64,000 nt of DNA from an uncultured Ruminiclostridium sp. (GCA_910588335.1 CAJUQV010000003.1:62001-126000), one strand, 5' to 3'; shown: positions 17,317-25,738, counted from the stretch's first letter. Notes: generated by a model not told the origin, from the sequence alone. Program-made: numbers and translations.

Positions 17317-17361
17317 ATACCAATCTTTAATCAAGTTGCAGACTTGATTAAAGATTGGTAT
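17317..17361. repeat. Perfect ATACCAATC palindrome in the AraC promoter region
   Basis: A perfect 20-bp stem, ATACCAATCTTTAATCAAGT and its complement, with a five-base loop (TGCAG). It is the cleanest copy of this repeat in the window and, read on the minus strand, ends in GGTATAATAA just ahead of the AraC gene. Confidence 0.78.
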
Positions 17362-17645
17362 AAAGCCCGTTTTTATCATCATCGAAAATTTGCCGCAATA
17401 ATCGGACGAAAATCAAATAAAAAGCGGAGCAATATGCGTATATTGAGGGCATTTTTAACAAAGAGAGTTTTCATCAAAAAAATATCACCGACATGACTTT
17501 ATTGACAAAGAATATGATATAGTGTTATTTTGCGGTGTTAAAATGCAAGATTTTTTTATTTTTATATGCTATAATTATATTATTCCCAAGCGGATAAGTC
17601 AATATAAATATTGAAATTTTATGATTTTTTGAAAGGAATAAACTT
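17362..17645. other. Upstream region of the GH31 gene
   Basis: 284 bases between the AraC-side palindrome and the GH31 start, AT-rich. TTGACA at about 17500 and TATAAT at about 17568 are seen but are not spaced as one promoter, so I do not assign one. The ribosome site GAAAGGA lies just before the GH31 ATG. Operators for the AraC protein would be expected here but cannot be picked out by eye. Confidence 0.35.
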
Positions 17646-19616
17646 ATGGGACACGTTGTAATCGGAGAAAAATACATCGGCTACACCGCCCGCGACGAAA
17701 TAGTGAGAGTGGAAGCCTACGGAAAAGACCGCATCCGTGTGCGGTCAACAAGAAACGGCAGCTTTTCCGAAGAAAGCTGGACACTGCTCCCTCCGCTGTC
17801 CGACGAATGCACCGTTACGGGAGACGAAGAAAGAGGCGTCCTCACCACCGGCTGTCTTTCGGCGGAGATTGTAAAGATGTGGGGTATATACCACATTATC
17901 TTTTATAAAAACGGCAAGGAAATATTACGGACAAAAAGAGAAGGCGACATAACAAGCCAGTACCGCCATGTGGAGGGCAACAACTACCGTATAAAAGCGA
18001 TTTTTGAGGCGAGATACGGCGAGCGTCTGTACGGATTGGGTCAAGAGCAGCAGGATTATTTCAACAGAAAAGGCTGCTCCTGCGAACTGGTGCATTACAA
18101 CACCAAAACCGCCATGCCGTTCCTATACTCGTCACTGGGCTACGGGTTCCTATGGAACAACCCCGCGCCGGGAAAATGCGAAACAACCCTGAATCACACA
18201 ATGTGGCTTTGTGAAAGCGCGTATCAGGCTGATTATATAGTAATAGGCGGAAACAAACCATCCGATATAATGCGTAAATATTGCGAGCTCACCGGTTTTG
18301 CGCCCAAATTCCCTCAATGGGCGGCGGGCTTCTGGCAGTGCAAGCTCAGATACGAAAGTCAGGATGACTTGCTGGAGGTTGCACGGGAATACAAAAAAAG
18401 AAATATTCCCATATCCGCCATAGTTATAGATTACTTCCACTGGACGGAACAGGGTGAATGGCAGTTTGACCCCAAGCTCTGGTACGATCCTAAAGCTATG
18501 TGCGACGAACTTAAGGAAATGGGCATACAGCCGATAGTTTCCATCTGGCCCACCATAAATCCCAACAGCAGGAACTACGAAAAAATGAACGACGAAAATA
18601 TGCTGGTGCGCACCGAAAACGGACAGTACGGGATTTTTCCATTCTACGGCCAACAAACATATATCGACGTTACAAATCCCGCAACCCGCCGATTTGTCTG
18701 GGAACAGATCAGAAAAAATTATTACGAATACGGGATTAAAACCTTCTGGCTTGACGAAGCGGAGCCCGAAATATTCCCTCAGCAGTTTGACAACCTCAGA
18801 TTTCATATAGGAAACGGCGCCCAGACCGCGCTTTTGTATCCATATTACTACTCAAAAATGATCTATGACGCGTTAAATGAAGAGGGGGAAAAAGAAACGG
18901 TGCTGCTTACGAGAGCCAGTTATCCGGGAAGTCAGAAATTCGGCGCCATAGTATGGAACGGAGATATTCCCTCCACCTTTATAGCCCTAAGACAGAGTGT
19001 AATTTCGGGACTTTCAATGGCAATGTGCGGAATCAACCTTTGGAACAGCGATATAGGCGGCTTCTGCGGCGCGGATACAGAAAGCGATTTTTTCCGCGAG
19101 CTTATTGTCCGCTGGTTTCAGTTCGGCGTGTTCTGTCCAGTTATGCGCCTGCATGGGGCAAGGCAAAAAACTAAAAATCAGGTTGACAGGCACCCTGAGG
19201 TTCTTGAAAGAAGCGGCGGAGACAACGAGATATGGAGTTTCGGCGAAAGAAATTACCCGATACTTAAAGAACTTGTACAGCTAAGGGAAAGACTTATGCC
19301 CTATATTGTAAAGCATATGGACATTGCCTCCGAAACCGGAACGCCGATAATGCGCCCGATGTTTTTTGATTACTATGAGGACGATCACTGCTACGACCTG
19401 GACACTCAGTATATGTTCGGAAGCGACATCATTTTTGCCCCCATACTTAATGAAAGCCAAACGGAGCGCGAGGTATATCTGCCAAAGGGAAAATGGATTC
19501 TCACCAACGGAAAAAAAGAATACGAGGGTGAGCAAACCGTGCTGTGCCATGCTGAATTAAACGAATTTATCGCCTTTGTAAAAGCGGGAAGCGAGGTTAT
19601 AAACGAGTTTATTTAA
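17646..19616 (+). CDS. Glycoside hydrolase family 31 (alpha-xylosidase/alpha-glucosidase type)
   Basis: 656-residue GH31 enzyme, a retaining exo-alpha-glycosidase. It has the N-terminal beta-sandwich (about 1-215), a (beta/alpha)8 barrel (about 225-560) and a short C-terminal sandwich. The nucleophile is Asp370 in 'TFWLDEAEPEI' and the acid/base is probably Asp440 in 'VWNGDIPSTF'. 'IWNSDIGG'-type and 'RLHGARQKT' segments follow as in the family. The 'FWLDEAEPE' form is common in alpha-xylosidase-like members, so xyloglucan or other alpha-linked oligosaccharides are candidate substrates. No signal peptide is visible, so it probably acts on imported sugars. It is divergent from the AraC gene and convergent with GH2. 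Confidence 0.88.
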   Translation: MGHVVIGEKYIGYTARDEIVRVEAYGKDRIRVRSTRNGSFSEESWTLLPPLSDECTVTGDEERGVLTTGCLSAEIVKMWGIYHIIFYKNGKEILRTKREGDITSQYRHVEGNNYRIKAIFEARYGERLYGLGQEQQDYFNRKGCSCELVHYNTKTAMPFLYSSLGYGFLWNNPAPGKCETTLNHTMWLCESAYQADYIVIGGNKPSDIMRKYCELTGFAPKFPQWAAGFWQCKLRYESQDDLLEVAREYKKRNIPISAIVIDYFHWTEQGEWQFDPKLWYDPKAMCDELKEMGIQPIVSIWPTINPNSRNYEKMNDENMLVRTENGQYGIFPFYGQQTYIDVTNPATRRFVWEQIRKNYYEYGIKTFWLDEAEPEIFPQQFDNLRFHIGNGAQTALLYPYYYSKMIYDALNEEGEKETVLLTRASYPGSQKFGAIVWNGDIPSTFIALRQSVISGLSMAMCGINLWNSDIGGFCGADTESDFFRELIVRWFQFGVFCPVMRLHGARQKTKNQVDRHPEVLERSGGDNEIWSFGERNYPILKELVQLRERLMPYIVKHMDIASETGTPIMRPMFFDYYEDDHCYDLDTQYMFGSDIIFAPILNESQTEREVYLPKGKWILTNGKKEYEGEQTVLCHAELNEFIAFVKAGSEVINEFI

Positions 19617-19624
19617 AAAAATAT

Positions 19625-19666
19625 AAAAGCTGTAATCTATCGGATAACTTAGATTACAGCTTTTTT
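19625..19666. terminator. Bidirectional terminator between GH31 and GH2
   Basis: AAAAGCTGTAATCTA and TAGATTACAGCTTTTTT form a 14-15-bp stem with a ten-base loop, with a T run after it on the plus strand and an A run before it. This suits termination of both convergent genes. Confidence 0.85.
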
Positions 19667-19673
19667 AGTATAA

Positions 19674-21806
19674 TTACCCTTGCAGACCTACCCATTCGGC
19701 CTTATCTTCAATAATTGTACCGTCCGAAAATCCGCCCTTTACAACTATTTCGTTTGTTTCATCTTCGTTTAAAATTATATTTTTCCATACAAATACGGTA
19801 GAATAATTCGGATCAAGCTCCGAACGGTATATTTTCCCCTGTGTAACACCGTTAACATACAATTCCGCAAATTCCGCGTTTGAATATGCTTTTACCTGCG
19901 GAACCGCGCGAGGACGGCGCTTAAACCCTTTTTCAGTAAGATGAACCATAGGCGACGGATTCCAAACGGATTTATAAAAATAATACGAATCCTTTGGAAC
20001 GCGTTGGCGGGTGGCGAGTCCCTTGTCGTTCTGACCTACCGTATCGCCCTCATGTCTTCCGTTGGAGGCAAAGTCAAACATACACCAGATATATTTTCCC
20101 CACAGATAGCGGCGGCAGGAAAATTGCGCCCATATTTTTTCGTGCATTTCCGACTGGTAATTCTGATAGTGTCTTTCGCCCCAAGGGTCGATTTCCTCAA
20201 GCCAGTTTATATTGTCCTTAAACTGCGACAAGGCTCCGCCGCCGCCGTATTCCGACACACATACCGGACGGGATTCCTTTGATTCGTGATATTCGTCCAG
20301 CCAGCTTCCGAATCCCTCAACCGGACCCGCCTCCTTATACCAGCCAAAATAACGGTTATATCCAACCACCTCGCCGGGAAGCTCCAAGAATCTCCCCCAG
20401 AACTGTGCGTCCGCGAAGGTTGTAAAGCGGGTTTCGTCCTCCCGTTTCGCGAAAGCCTTCAGCTCGGTGTACAAATCGTATATTTCGTCCGTCATCTGGT
20501 GAAGCTCGTTGGAAATTCCCCATACTATTACCGACGGATGGTTGTAATTCTGCCGTATAAGCTCGGTAAGCTGCGTTTTCGCGTTTTCGGCGAAGCCCTC
20601 CGACAGCTTATGTGCTTCCGAATCGTCGGCAGACATTTTGTTCACTATCCCTATCTCCGTCCAAACCGTAAGTCCGAGTCTGTCACATAAATCGTACTCG
20701 TACCCGTCATGCTGATAATGCGCCATTCTAACTGAAGTACAGCCCATATCAAGCATCATTTTGTAATCCCTTTCCCGCTGCGGATTTGTCATTGCCCAGC
20801 CGTTTTCATAGCTGTCCTGATGATAATTCACCCCGCGAAGATCAAGATAGCTTCCGTTAAGGAAAAAACCCTCCTTCGGATCCATCCGATAAGTGCGTAT
20901 ACCGAAGCTCTGACGGTAACCGTCAAGAGTCTTATTATCATTTTTAACGGTTACCAAAGCCGAATAAAGATAAGGCGACTTTACTCCGTCCCACAATTTA
21001 GGATTTTTCAGCAATAGAGAAATGACGGTTTCTGACTTTTGTCCCGCCTTCATAATTTTTTCGTCGTGCGCATGAGCCACAGTCACCCCGTCCGCGTCAA
21101 AAATCTCCGCCGTTACGGAAACGGTTTCGTCATGTCCGCCATCGTTGGCCAGCCTGACAAGTATCTCAATATCCGCCGATTCCTCGGATATGTTTTTCGG
21201 CGTAACGAAAATACCCGACGAGCCGAAATCGGTAAGGTCGATATGAAGCGGCTCCGCCGCAATAAGATTTACATCGCGGTATATGCCTCCCATTTTAGTA
21301 AAATCACCCTGATCCGTTATAGGCGCTATGTAATCGGTGGGAGCGTTGTTTACTTTTACGGCGATAAGGTTTTCCCCGTCAAGCTCAATATAATCCGTAA
21401 TATCAAATCTGAACGCGGAAAAACCGCCCTCGTGCTTTCCCACAAAACGGCTGTTTATAAAAAGCGCGGCAACCGTATTTGCTCCATCGAATTCAAGAAA
21501 AATCCGTTTTCCACAATATTTTTCCGAGGATAAAAACAGCTTTTTCCGATATGCTCCAAGCCCCCTGTAATAACATTCTCCTCCTTCGTCCTTTTCAAAG
21601 CTTCCCGCCGCGCCGTCCTCCGCATTCCAAGTGTGCGGCAGGTCAATCCTTTCCCAGCCGTCGTCGTCAAGCTCCGCCGATTCGGCTTTAAGCGAGGATA
21701 AACCGTCCTTTTGCGTCAGCTTAAGAAAACGCCAATCTTTATTAAGACTAAATACGCTTCTTCCAAAGCGGTCGGTAAATTTGTCCGAATTTATTACGCC
21801 GTTCAT
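19674..21806 (-). CDS. Glycoside hydrolase family 2 (beta-galactosidase-like)
   Basis: GH2 retaining beta-glycosidase of 710 residues with the standard order: sugar-binding jelly roll (about 15-180; 'WERIDLPHTWNAEDG', 'KHEGGFSAFRFDITDYI'), immunoglobulin-like domain (about 185-295), TIM barrel (about 300-600). The acid/base is Glu434 in 'WGISNELHQ' and the nucleophile Glu519 in 'CVSEYGGGG'. 'FLNGSYLDLRGVNYHQDS' is the typical barrel start. It is shorter than LacZ and has no signal peptide, so it is likely an intracellular beta-galactosidase or related exo-enzyme. The start at 21806 is chosen for the GGAAAGGAAG site. Its promoter overlaps that of the divergent mannanase gene. Confidence 0.88.
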   Translation of the reverse strand: MNGVINSDKFTDRFGRSVFSLNKDWRFLKLTQKDGLSSLKAESAELDDDGWERIDLPHTWNAEDGAAGSFEKDEGGECYYRGLGAYRKKLFLSSEKYCGKRIFLEFDGANTVAALFINSRFVGKHEGGFSAFRFDITDYIELDGENLIAVKVNNAPTDYIAPITDQGDFTKMGGIYRDVNLIAAEPLHIDLTDFGSSGIFVTPKNISEESADIEILVRLANDGGHDETVSVTAEIFDADGVTVAHAHDEKIMKAGQKSETVISLLLKNPKLWDGVKSPYLYSALVTVKNDNKTLDGYRQSFGIRTYRMDPKEGFFLNGSYLDLRGVNYHQDSYENGWAMTNPQRERDYKMMLDMGCTSVRMAHYQHDGYEYDLCDRLGLTVWTEIGIVNKMSADDSEAHKLSEGFAENAKTQLTELIRQNYNHPSVIVWGISNELHQMTDEIYDLYTELKAFAKREDETRFTTFADAQFWGRFLELPGEVVGYNRYFGWYKEAGPVEGFGSWLDEYHESKESRPVCVSEYGGGGALSQFKDNINWLEEIDPWGERHYQNYQSEMHEKIWAQFSCRRYLWGKYIWCMFDFASNGRHEGDTVGQNDKGLATRQRVPKDSYYFYKSVWNPSPMVHLTEKGFKRRPRAVPQVKAYSNAEFAELYVNGVTQGKIYRSELDPNYSTVFVWKNIILNEDETNEIVVKGGFSDGTIIEDKAEWVGLQG

Positions 21807-21854
21807 TTTATATTCTTCCTTTCCGCAGGTTGCAAACATATAATGTGTAATAAT

Positions 21855-21883
21855 ATTATACAGTATTGACTTTTAATTGTCAA
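21855..21883 (-). promoter_or_regulatory. Promoter of the GH2 gene
   Basis: On the minus strand, consensus TTGACA (21878-21883), 17 bases, consensus TATAAT (21855-21860). It overlaps the divergent GH26 promoter, and the two -35 boxes lie in one small palindrome, ATTGAC-TTTTAATT-GTCAAT. Confidence 0.8.
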
Positions 21884-21894
21884 TCAAGTATAAT
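21866..21894 (+). promoter_or_regulatory. Promoter of the GH26 gene
   Basis: TTGACT (21866-21871), 17 bases, TATAAT (21889-21894). It interlocks with the opposite GH2 promoter, so RNA polymerase probably cannot occupy both at once. Confidence 0.8.
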
Positions 21895-21930
21895 TAAAAT
21901 ATTGAAAAAATTTAGAAAGGAGTAAACGAT

Positions 21931-23400
21931 ATGTCAGAAAAATTAAAAAAACTTACAGCCGTAATCTTATCTATTATTGTAACTACGCTTTCCTGCGGTT
22001 GTTCCTCCGCTCCCTCGGCGGACGATGTTTCCGACGGATCCGTTATTTCTTCGGGAACGGCTGATGATACCGAAAAAGAAAGCTCCGTCTCCGACTCTGC
22101 CCCACAGGATTCCGAAACCGCTTCCGATACGGTTTCTTCCGAGGAGGAAACCGAAAAAACAACCTTAGCCGCTTCTGACGCTCCGGAAACAACCGTAAAA
22201 ACAGAAACAAATACTTCCGCTGCCGAAACCGTAAGCGAGTCCGCCACAACCGCAGAGGAAATCGTCCCCACCGCCGAAACAAACAACTCCCCCGCCGAGA
22301 CAATACCACCGAAAGAAACATCGGTAACCACGGCGGCCGTTTCGGAAAACACAACCGCAGCCTTAACTACCACAACCGCCGCAGTCAAAACTACAACCAA
22401 TGCCGTAACAACTACAACCGCCGCGACAGCCACCACAACGGCCGCACCTGCCGAAACTTCACAAACCGTAACGGAAGTTGAGACGAACATCCCCGCTTCC
22501 TCTCTGTCCAACCCGAACGCCTCAGAAGCGGCAAAAAAGCTGTATCAATACATCTCCGATACATACGGAAAAGCGATTATTTCTGGACAGCAGGAGTCCA
22601 CATGGATGGGCAGCGACCAATACGAGTTTGATTACATTTTCGGCAAAACGGGAAAATATCCCGCCATACGCGGACTGGATTATATGAACGACGATTTCAA
22701 AGGCGTAAACAAGCGCGCCAAAGAATGGTATGATCGAGGCGGAATCGTTACCATATGCTGGCACTGCGGCTGCGATTTCAGCGGAAGCTGGAGCGAGTGC
22801 ATGGAAACCGAGCTTAGCGACTGGAACGCCGTTCTCACGGAAGGCACCAAGGAATACGACGCCTTTATTGCGGGAATGGATAAAGCCGCAAAGGCGCTTA
22901 AGGAGCTTAAAGAGCAGAATATACCCGTGCTCTGGCGGCCGTTCCATGAGTTTGACGGCGGCTGGTTCTGGTGGGGAAAGGGCGGCTCCGAAAACTTCAA
23001 AAAGCTTTGGAAAGTCATGTATGACAGGTATACGAATTACTGGGGACTTGACAATCTCATTTGGGTCTGCGGCTTTTCGGGCAACGGCGCCGACTATGAC
23101 AAATGGTACCCAGGAGACAGCTATGTGGATATCGCGGGAGCCGACTCCTACACCGACGGAGCAAACGCAAATCTTTACAATCTCGTAAAAAATACAGCCG
23201 GCGAAAATATTCCCATATGCTTCCACGAATGCGGACGTATTCCCACCGCGGAACAGCTTAAAACCGGAAAAGCGAATTGGGTATGGTTTATGACATGGCA
23301 CACCGAATTCATAACCGATAAAAACGACGTTGACGATTTGAAAAACATTTTTAACGATCCTTATGTTATCACGCTTGACGAACTTCCGGATTTATATTGA
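21931..23400 (+). CDS. Secreted GH26 beta-mannanase-like enzyme
   Basis: 489 residues. An N-terminal hydrophobic signal ends in a Cys-Gly-Cys group ('VTTLSCGCSS'), suggesting lipoprotein anchoring, although the lipobox is not ideal. A Ser/Glu then Thr/Ala-rich linker (about 30-185, ending in runs such as 'AATATTTAAPAE') carries a GH26 catalytic domain (about 190-489). The acid/base is Glu340 in 'WRPFHEFDGGWFWWG' and the nucleophile Glu433 in 'CFHECGRIPT'. GH26 enzymes are mainly endo-beta-1,4-mannanases. It probably cuts mannan or glucomannan at the cell surface, with GH2 and GH31 working on the products. The ribosome site GAAAGGAG is strong. Confidence 0.9.
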   Translation: MSEKLKKLTAVILSIIVTTLSCGCSSAPSADDVSDGSVISSGTADDTEKESSVSDSAPQDSETASDTVSSEEETEKTTLAASDAPETTVKTETNTSAAETVSESATTAEEIVPTAETNNSPAETIPPKETSVTTAAVSENTTAALTTTTAAVKTTTNAVTTTTAATATTTAAPAETSQTVTEVETNIPASSLSNPNASEAAKKLYQYISDTYGKAIISGQQESTWMGSDQYEFDYIFGKTGKYPAIRGLDYMNDDFKGVNKRAKEWYDRGGIVTICWHCGCDFSGSWSECMETELSDWNAVLTEGTKEYDAFIAGMDKAAKALKELKEQNIPVLWRPFHEFDGGWFWWGKGGSENFKKLWKVMYDRYTNYWGLDNLIWVCGFSGNGADYDKWYPGDSYVDIAGADSYTDGANANLYNLVKNTAGENIPICFHECGRIPTAEQLKTGKANWVWFMTWHTEFITDKNDVDDLKNIFNDPYVITLDELPDLY

Positions 23401-23406
23401 ACGTCA

Positions 23407-23579
23407 TACTAACCTTTGATCATCCATATATTTGTTGTCTATCCTTTTAAAGATTATACTAATAACCATTTTGACACAGGATAAAATCATAGTCAAAATG
23501 GTTATTACACCCGAAACACTGTTAACCAATTAAAAACCATTTTTCCAATTTTTAATTGGTTAACAGTATTAGTATCAAA
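23407..23579. repeat. Palindromic repeat cluster after the mannanase gene
   Basis: It contains a worn ATACTAACCTTTGATC module, the AATAACCATTTTGAC / GTCAAAATGGTTATT hairpin (about 23460-23507), and a complete GTTAACCAATT / AATTGGTTAAC hairpin (about 23521-23570). The first hairpin is the same module as at about 4995-5042 but in opposite orientation, as its loop (ACAGGATAAAATCATA here) is the reverse complement in the other copy. Confidence 0.72.
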
Positions 23580-23585
23580 AAACTT

Positions 23586-23632
23586 GTGTCCTGATACCGG
23601 AGTGCAGCGCCGATATCAGGACACATTATTTT
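23586..23632. terminator. Bidirectional terminator between GH26 and the anti-sigma gene
   Basis: GTGTCCTGATACCGG and CCGATATCAGGACAC form a long stem, followed by a T-rich stretch on the plus strand and preceded by AAAAAACTT, which gives a T run on the minus strand. It serves both convergent genes. Confidence 0.8.
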
Positions 23633-24607
23633 TTATAATTTTCTTCCCTTTTCTTTGTTTCTATTCTCCAAAGCAATACCGCATCCGATAAAAACCGCAC
23701 CCAACACAATTCCTGTCAGCAGTATTATTAACATTACATTGCTGTTGACATCCCCATCCCAGACATAAAGGTCGGCATTCCAAAAGCCCGCGGTGTGAAC
23801 AAGTCCGCCGTTTATTATTATATCTGTGACCACGTCCGCCATTGATAAAAACACTCCCGTCAGTACGGAACAAATACCCGCCTTAAAAAAAGCATTTACC
23901 TTAAAATAACGTATAACAAGCAGCAATCCCCAAGGCAATATCATACAGTAGCCCATTATCGAAAACGCCCCTCGGTAATCCCCCACCACGCATAGCAGAA
24001 GCAGCAACGCCAGCAAAGCGGTATCTATCAGCATTACCAATACCCCTTTATGATCTGCGAGCCTGCCTTTTATAGGTATCTGTCTTACGGCAAAGGGCAG
24101 GAATACCACTGAAAGCCCGAACAACACCGATACCGCCGCCACTGGGAACCATGTCCCCCCGCTGTAAACACAACAGGTAAGCAGAAGCAGAAGCAGGCTT
24201 GCGGTAAATGACGTTAAAATACACAAAAACCGCTTTTTTTCCACTGCAAGCGGAACCAGCACCATCGAACCCAACACCGCCAGAGAGGTCAGAACGATAA
24301 AAAACCAGTCCAGACGATGCCCAACCGCAATATTTACAATAAAGCAGGTAATAACGGGTATCATAAAAATCACCGAAAGCACGAGCAAAAACTTTTTTTT
24401 CACATTTCTTTTGTAGGTATTAATAACATTCTTCTTTTCCTGCTCCAGACTGTCGGTGTATTTGGTGTCCCTGAGCGTGTTCAGTTCGCCGCGGCAGGCT
24501 TCGCACTCCTTGAGATGTTCCTCTACCGCCGCACGGCTGTCCTCGCTGCACACATTGTCGCAATATAATGATAAAATATCCTTTATCATATCGCATGAGT
24601 ATTTCAT
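23633..24607 (-). CDS. Anti-sigma factor with zinc-finger domain and membrane segments
   Basis: 324 residues. The N-terminus is a zinc-binding anti-sigma domain of the zf-HC2 type: 'SRAAVEEHLKECEACRGEL' contains the HxxxCxxC group. After residue 70 there are about eight hydrophobic segments, so the protein is a multi-pass membrane sensor. Its ATG overlaps the sigma factor stop in an ATGA, indicating translational coupling. It should hold the partner sigma factor inactive until an envelope signal arrives. The signal is unknown, and the large membrane part is longer than the single segment of most anti-sigma factors. Confidence 0.85.
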   Translation of the reverse strand: MKYSCDMIKDILSLYCDNVCSEDSRAAVEEHLKECEACRGELNTLRDTKYTDSLEQEKKNVINTYKRNVKKKFLLVLSVIFMIPVITCFIVNIAVGHRLDWFFIVLTSLAVLGSMVLVPLAVEKKRFLCILTSFTASLLLLLLTCCVYSGGTWFPVAAVSVLFGLSVVFLPFAVRQIPIKGRLADHKGVLVMLIDTALLALLLLLCVVGDYRGAFSIMGYCMILPWGLLLVIRYFKVNAFFKAGICSVLTGVFLSMADVVTDIIINGGLVHTAGFWNADLYVWDGDVNSNVMLIILLTGIVLGAVFIGCGIALENRNKEKGRKL

Positions 24608-25086
24608 TGTAACTCCATTCCCTCCTTGATCTTGTTTTTTGCCCTATGAAAGGTGACTCTTGCCCAGTTCTCGCTTTTACCGAACAGCCGCCCTATGTCG
24701 GCAAAGCTCAGCTCGCCGAACACCCTTAGCTGAAATACCTCCTTATACGGTTCCTCCATTTCATGGAGCAGCTTATGTATACGAAAGGTATCGAAGGCGT
24801 CCTCGACCTTTTCTTCAACGGTTCTTCCGGCCGGACTTGAATTCTCGGTCTCCTCAAGAGATCCAAGCTTTTTTGCCGCCCTTTGTCTGTCATAAAACAG
24901 ATTTTTGGCAATGGAGCACAGGTAGGTGAGATGCGACGATTCCCCCCTATAACCCTTTTTGGCGGAAAAGACTTTAAAAAAGGTTTTCTGGGTAATCTCC
25001 TCCGCTTCACCGCTGTTTCCCGAAAGGGTCATAACATATGAGTAAACCTGCATGAAATACGTGTTGTAAAGCTGTTCAAAATCCAT
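24604..25086 (-). CDS. ECF-type RNA polymerase sigma factor
   Basis: 160 residues with sigma region 2 (about 5-75; 'FEQLYNTYFMQVYSYVMTLSG', 'GEAEEITQKTFFKVF') and region 4 (about 105-155; 'LRVFGELSFADIGRLFGKSENWARVTFHRAKNKI'). Region 3 is absent, as in extracytoplasmic-function sigma factors. The start at 25086 (MDFEQL) is chosen because of GAGAGGAG upstream; the in-frame extension to 25161 has no ribosome site and no family likeness. It directs polymerase to an unknown envelope-stress-type regulon and is coupled to the anti-sigma gene by a four-base overlap. Confidence 0.9.
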   Translation of the reverse strand: MDFEQLYNTYFMQVYSYVMTLSGNSGEAEEITQKTFFKVFSAKKGYRGESSHLTYLCSIAKNLFYDRQRAAKKLGSLEETENSSPAGRTVEEKVEDAFDTFRIHKLLHEMEEPYKEVFQLRVFGELSFADIGRLFGKSENWARVTFHRAKNKIKEGMELQ

Positions 25087-25199
25087 GCTTTCGCTCCTCT
25101 CACAATCTGTTCTCCATAGATTAGACGTGCAAAAAGGCGTTTTGTTACAAAAAAATACCAAAAATTTTAAATTATATTAATAACCTGTTTTCGCAGCAA

Positions 25200-25328
25200 T
25201 TATGTTACGGATTCTATAGGGAGCCTATAAAAACTTTGTGAGTAAAAACGAACAAAGCACACGACATACTTCGTCAATCCGGCCGCGACGATGTGAGTTT
25301 CTTCGTCATTAAAGAAATACAAGCTCAT
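25200..25328 (-). CDS. Possible 42-residue leader protein upstream of the sigma factor
   Basis: A short ORF starting MSLYFFNDEET and ending in FYRLPIESVT, with a purine-rich GGTGGGAGAG before its ATG and a perfect promoter 36 bases upstream. It lies 114 bases before the sigma gene on the same strand. I know no family for it. It may be a real small protein, a regulatory leader, or a chance frame in the 5' untranslated region; conservation would decide. Confidence 0.3.
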   Translation of the reverse strand: MSLYFFNDEETHIVAAGLTKYVVCFVRFYSQSFYRLPIESVT

Positions 25329-25363
25329 ACTCTCCCACCCCTACTCTTAAGCTCTGCCCATAT

Positions 25364-25392
25364 ATTATAGTATACCAAAAAACAAATGTCAA
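25364..25392 (-). promoter_or_regulatory. Consensus promoter upstream of the sigma/anti-sigma operon
   Basis: On the minus strand, exact TTGACA (25387-25392), 17 bases, exact TATAAT (25364-25369). A family A repeat begins only three bases beyond the -35 box. The leader to the sigma gene would be about 270 bases and holds the 42-codon ORF. Confidence 0.75.
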
Positions 25393-25395
25393 TTA

Positions 25396-25569
25396 AGGCA
25401 ACACCGCACAAAGATTGTCGTACAAACGCGCCGTCAGCCCTTTCGTCAGATTGTCCGAAACGACGCATGAATACCGGCGTATTTCAAGGAGTTTTGGGCA
25501 AAAATGACGGAAAAGATGCAAGCGTATGCGCGTCAAAACGCGCAGCGCGGTCTTTGCGCAGTGTTGCCT
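25396..25569. mobile_element. 174-bp TA-flanked MITE-like repeat, family A copy 2
   Basis: It begins AGGCAACACCGCACAAAG and ends CTTTGCGCAGTGTTGCCT, a nearly perfect terminal inverted repeat, flanked by TA (25394-25395, 25570-25571). Length and internal blocks match the copy at 13865-14038; this copy has the better-preserved ends. Confidence 0.75.
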
Positions 25570-25659
25570 TAATACTAATTGCAAATCAATTCCGGCAGCG
25601 GTTATATTTCCGCGTTTATATATTCCATATCCAAAACAAGGCAAAAAAATTTTAACCTA

Positions 25660-25688
25660 TTGAAATTTTACTGAATTTGTGCTATTAT
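25660..25688 (+). promoter_or_regulatory. Promoter of the gltX operon
   Basis: TTGAAA (25660-25665), 17 bases, TATTAT (25683-25688), about 50 bases ahead of the chosen gltX start. The intervening leader is too short for a T-box, so tRNA-responsive control of this operon is not evident. Confidence 0.65.
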
Positions 25689-25738
25689 TATATATAGGTA
25701 AAAACTTAATATTAAAGACAAAAAAGGAAACAACAAAT

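Noticed and set aside
21912..22511. Long Val/Ala/Ser-rich ORF on the minus strand over the mannanase N-terminus
   Set aside because: It is the antisense shadow of the Thr/Ser/Ala linker codons; there is no ribosome site and the plus-strand GH26 gene is certain.
25689..25738. T-box leader of gltX
   Set aside because: The leader is only about 45 bases, with no specifier hairpin or T-box sequence.
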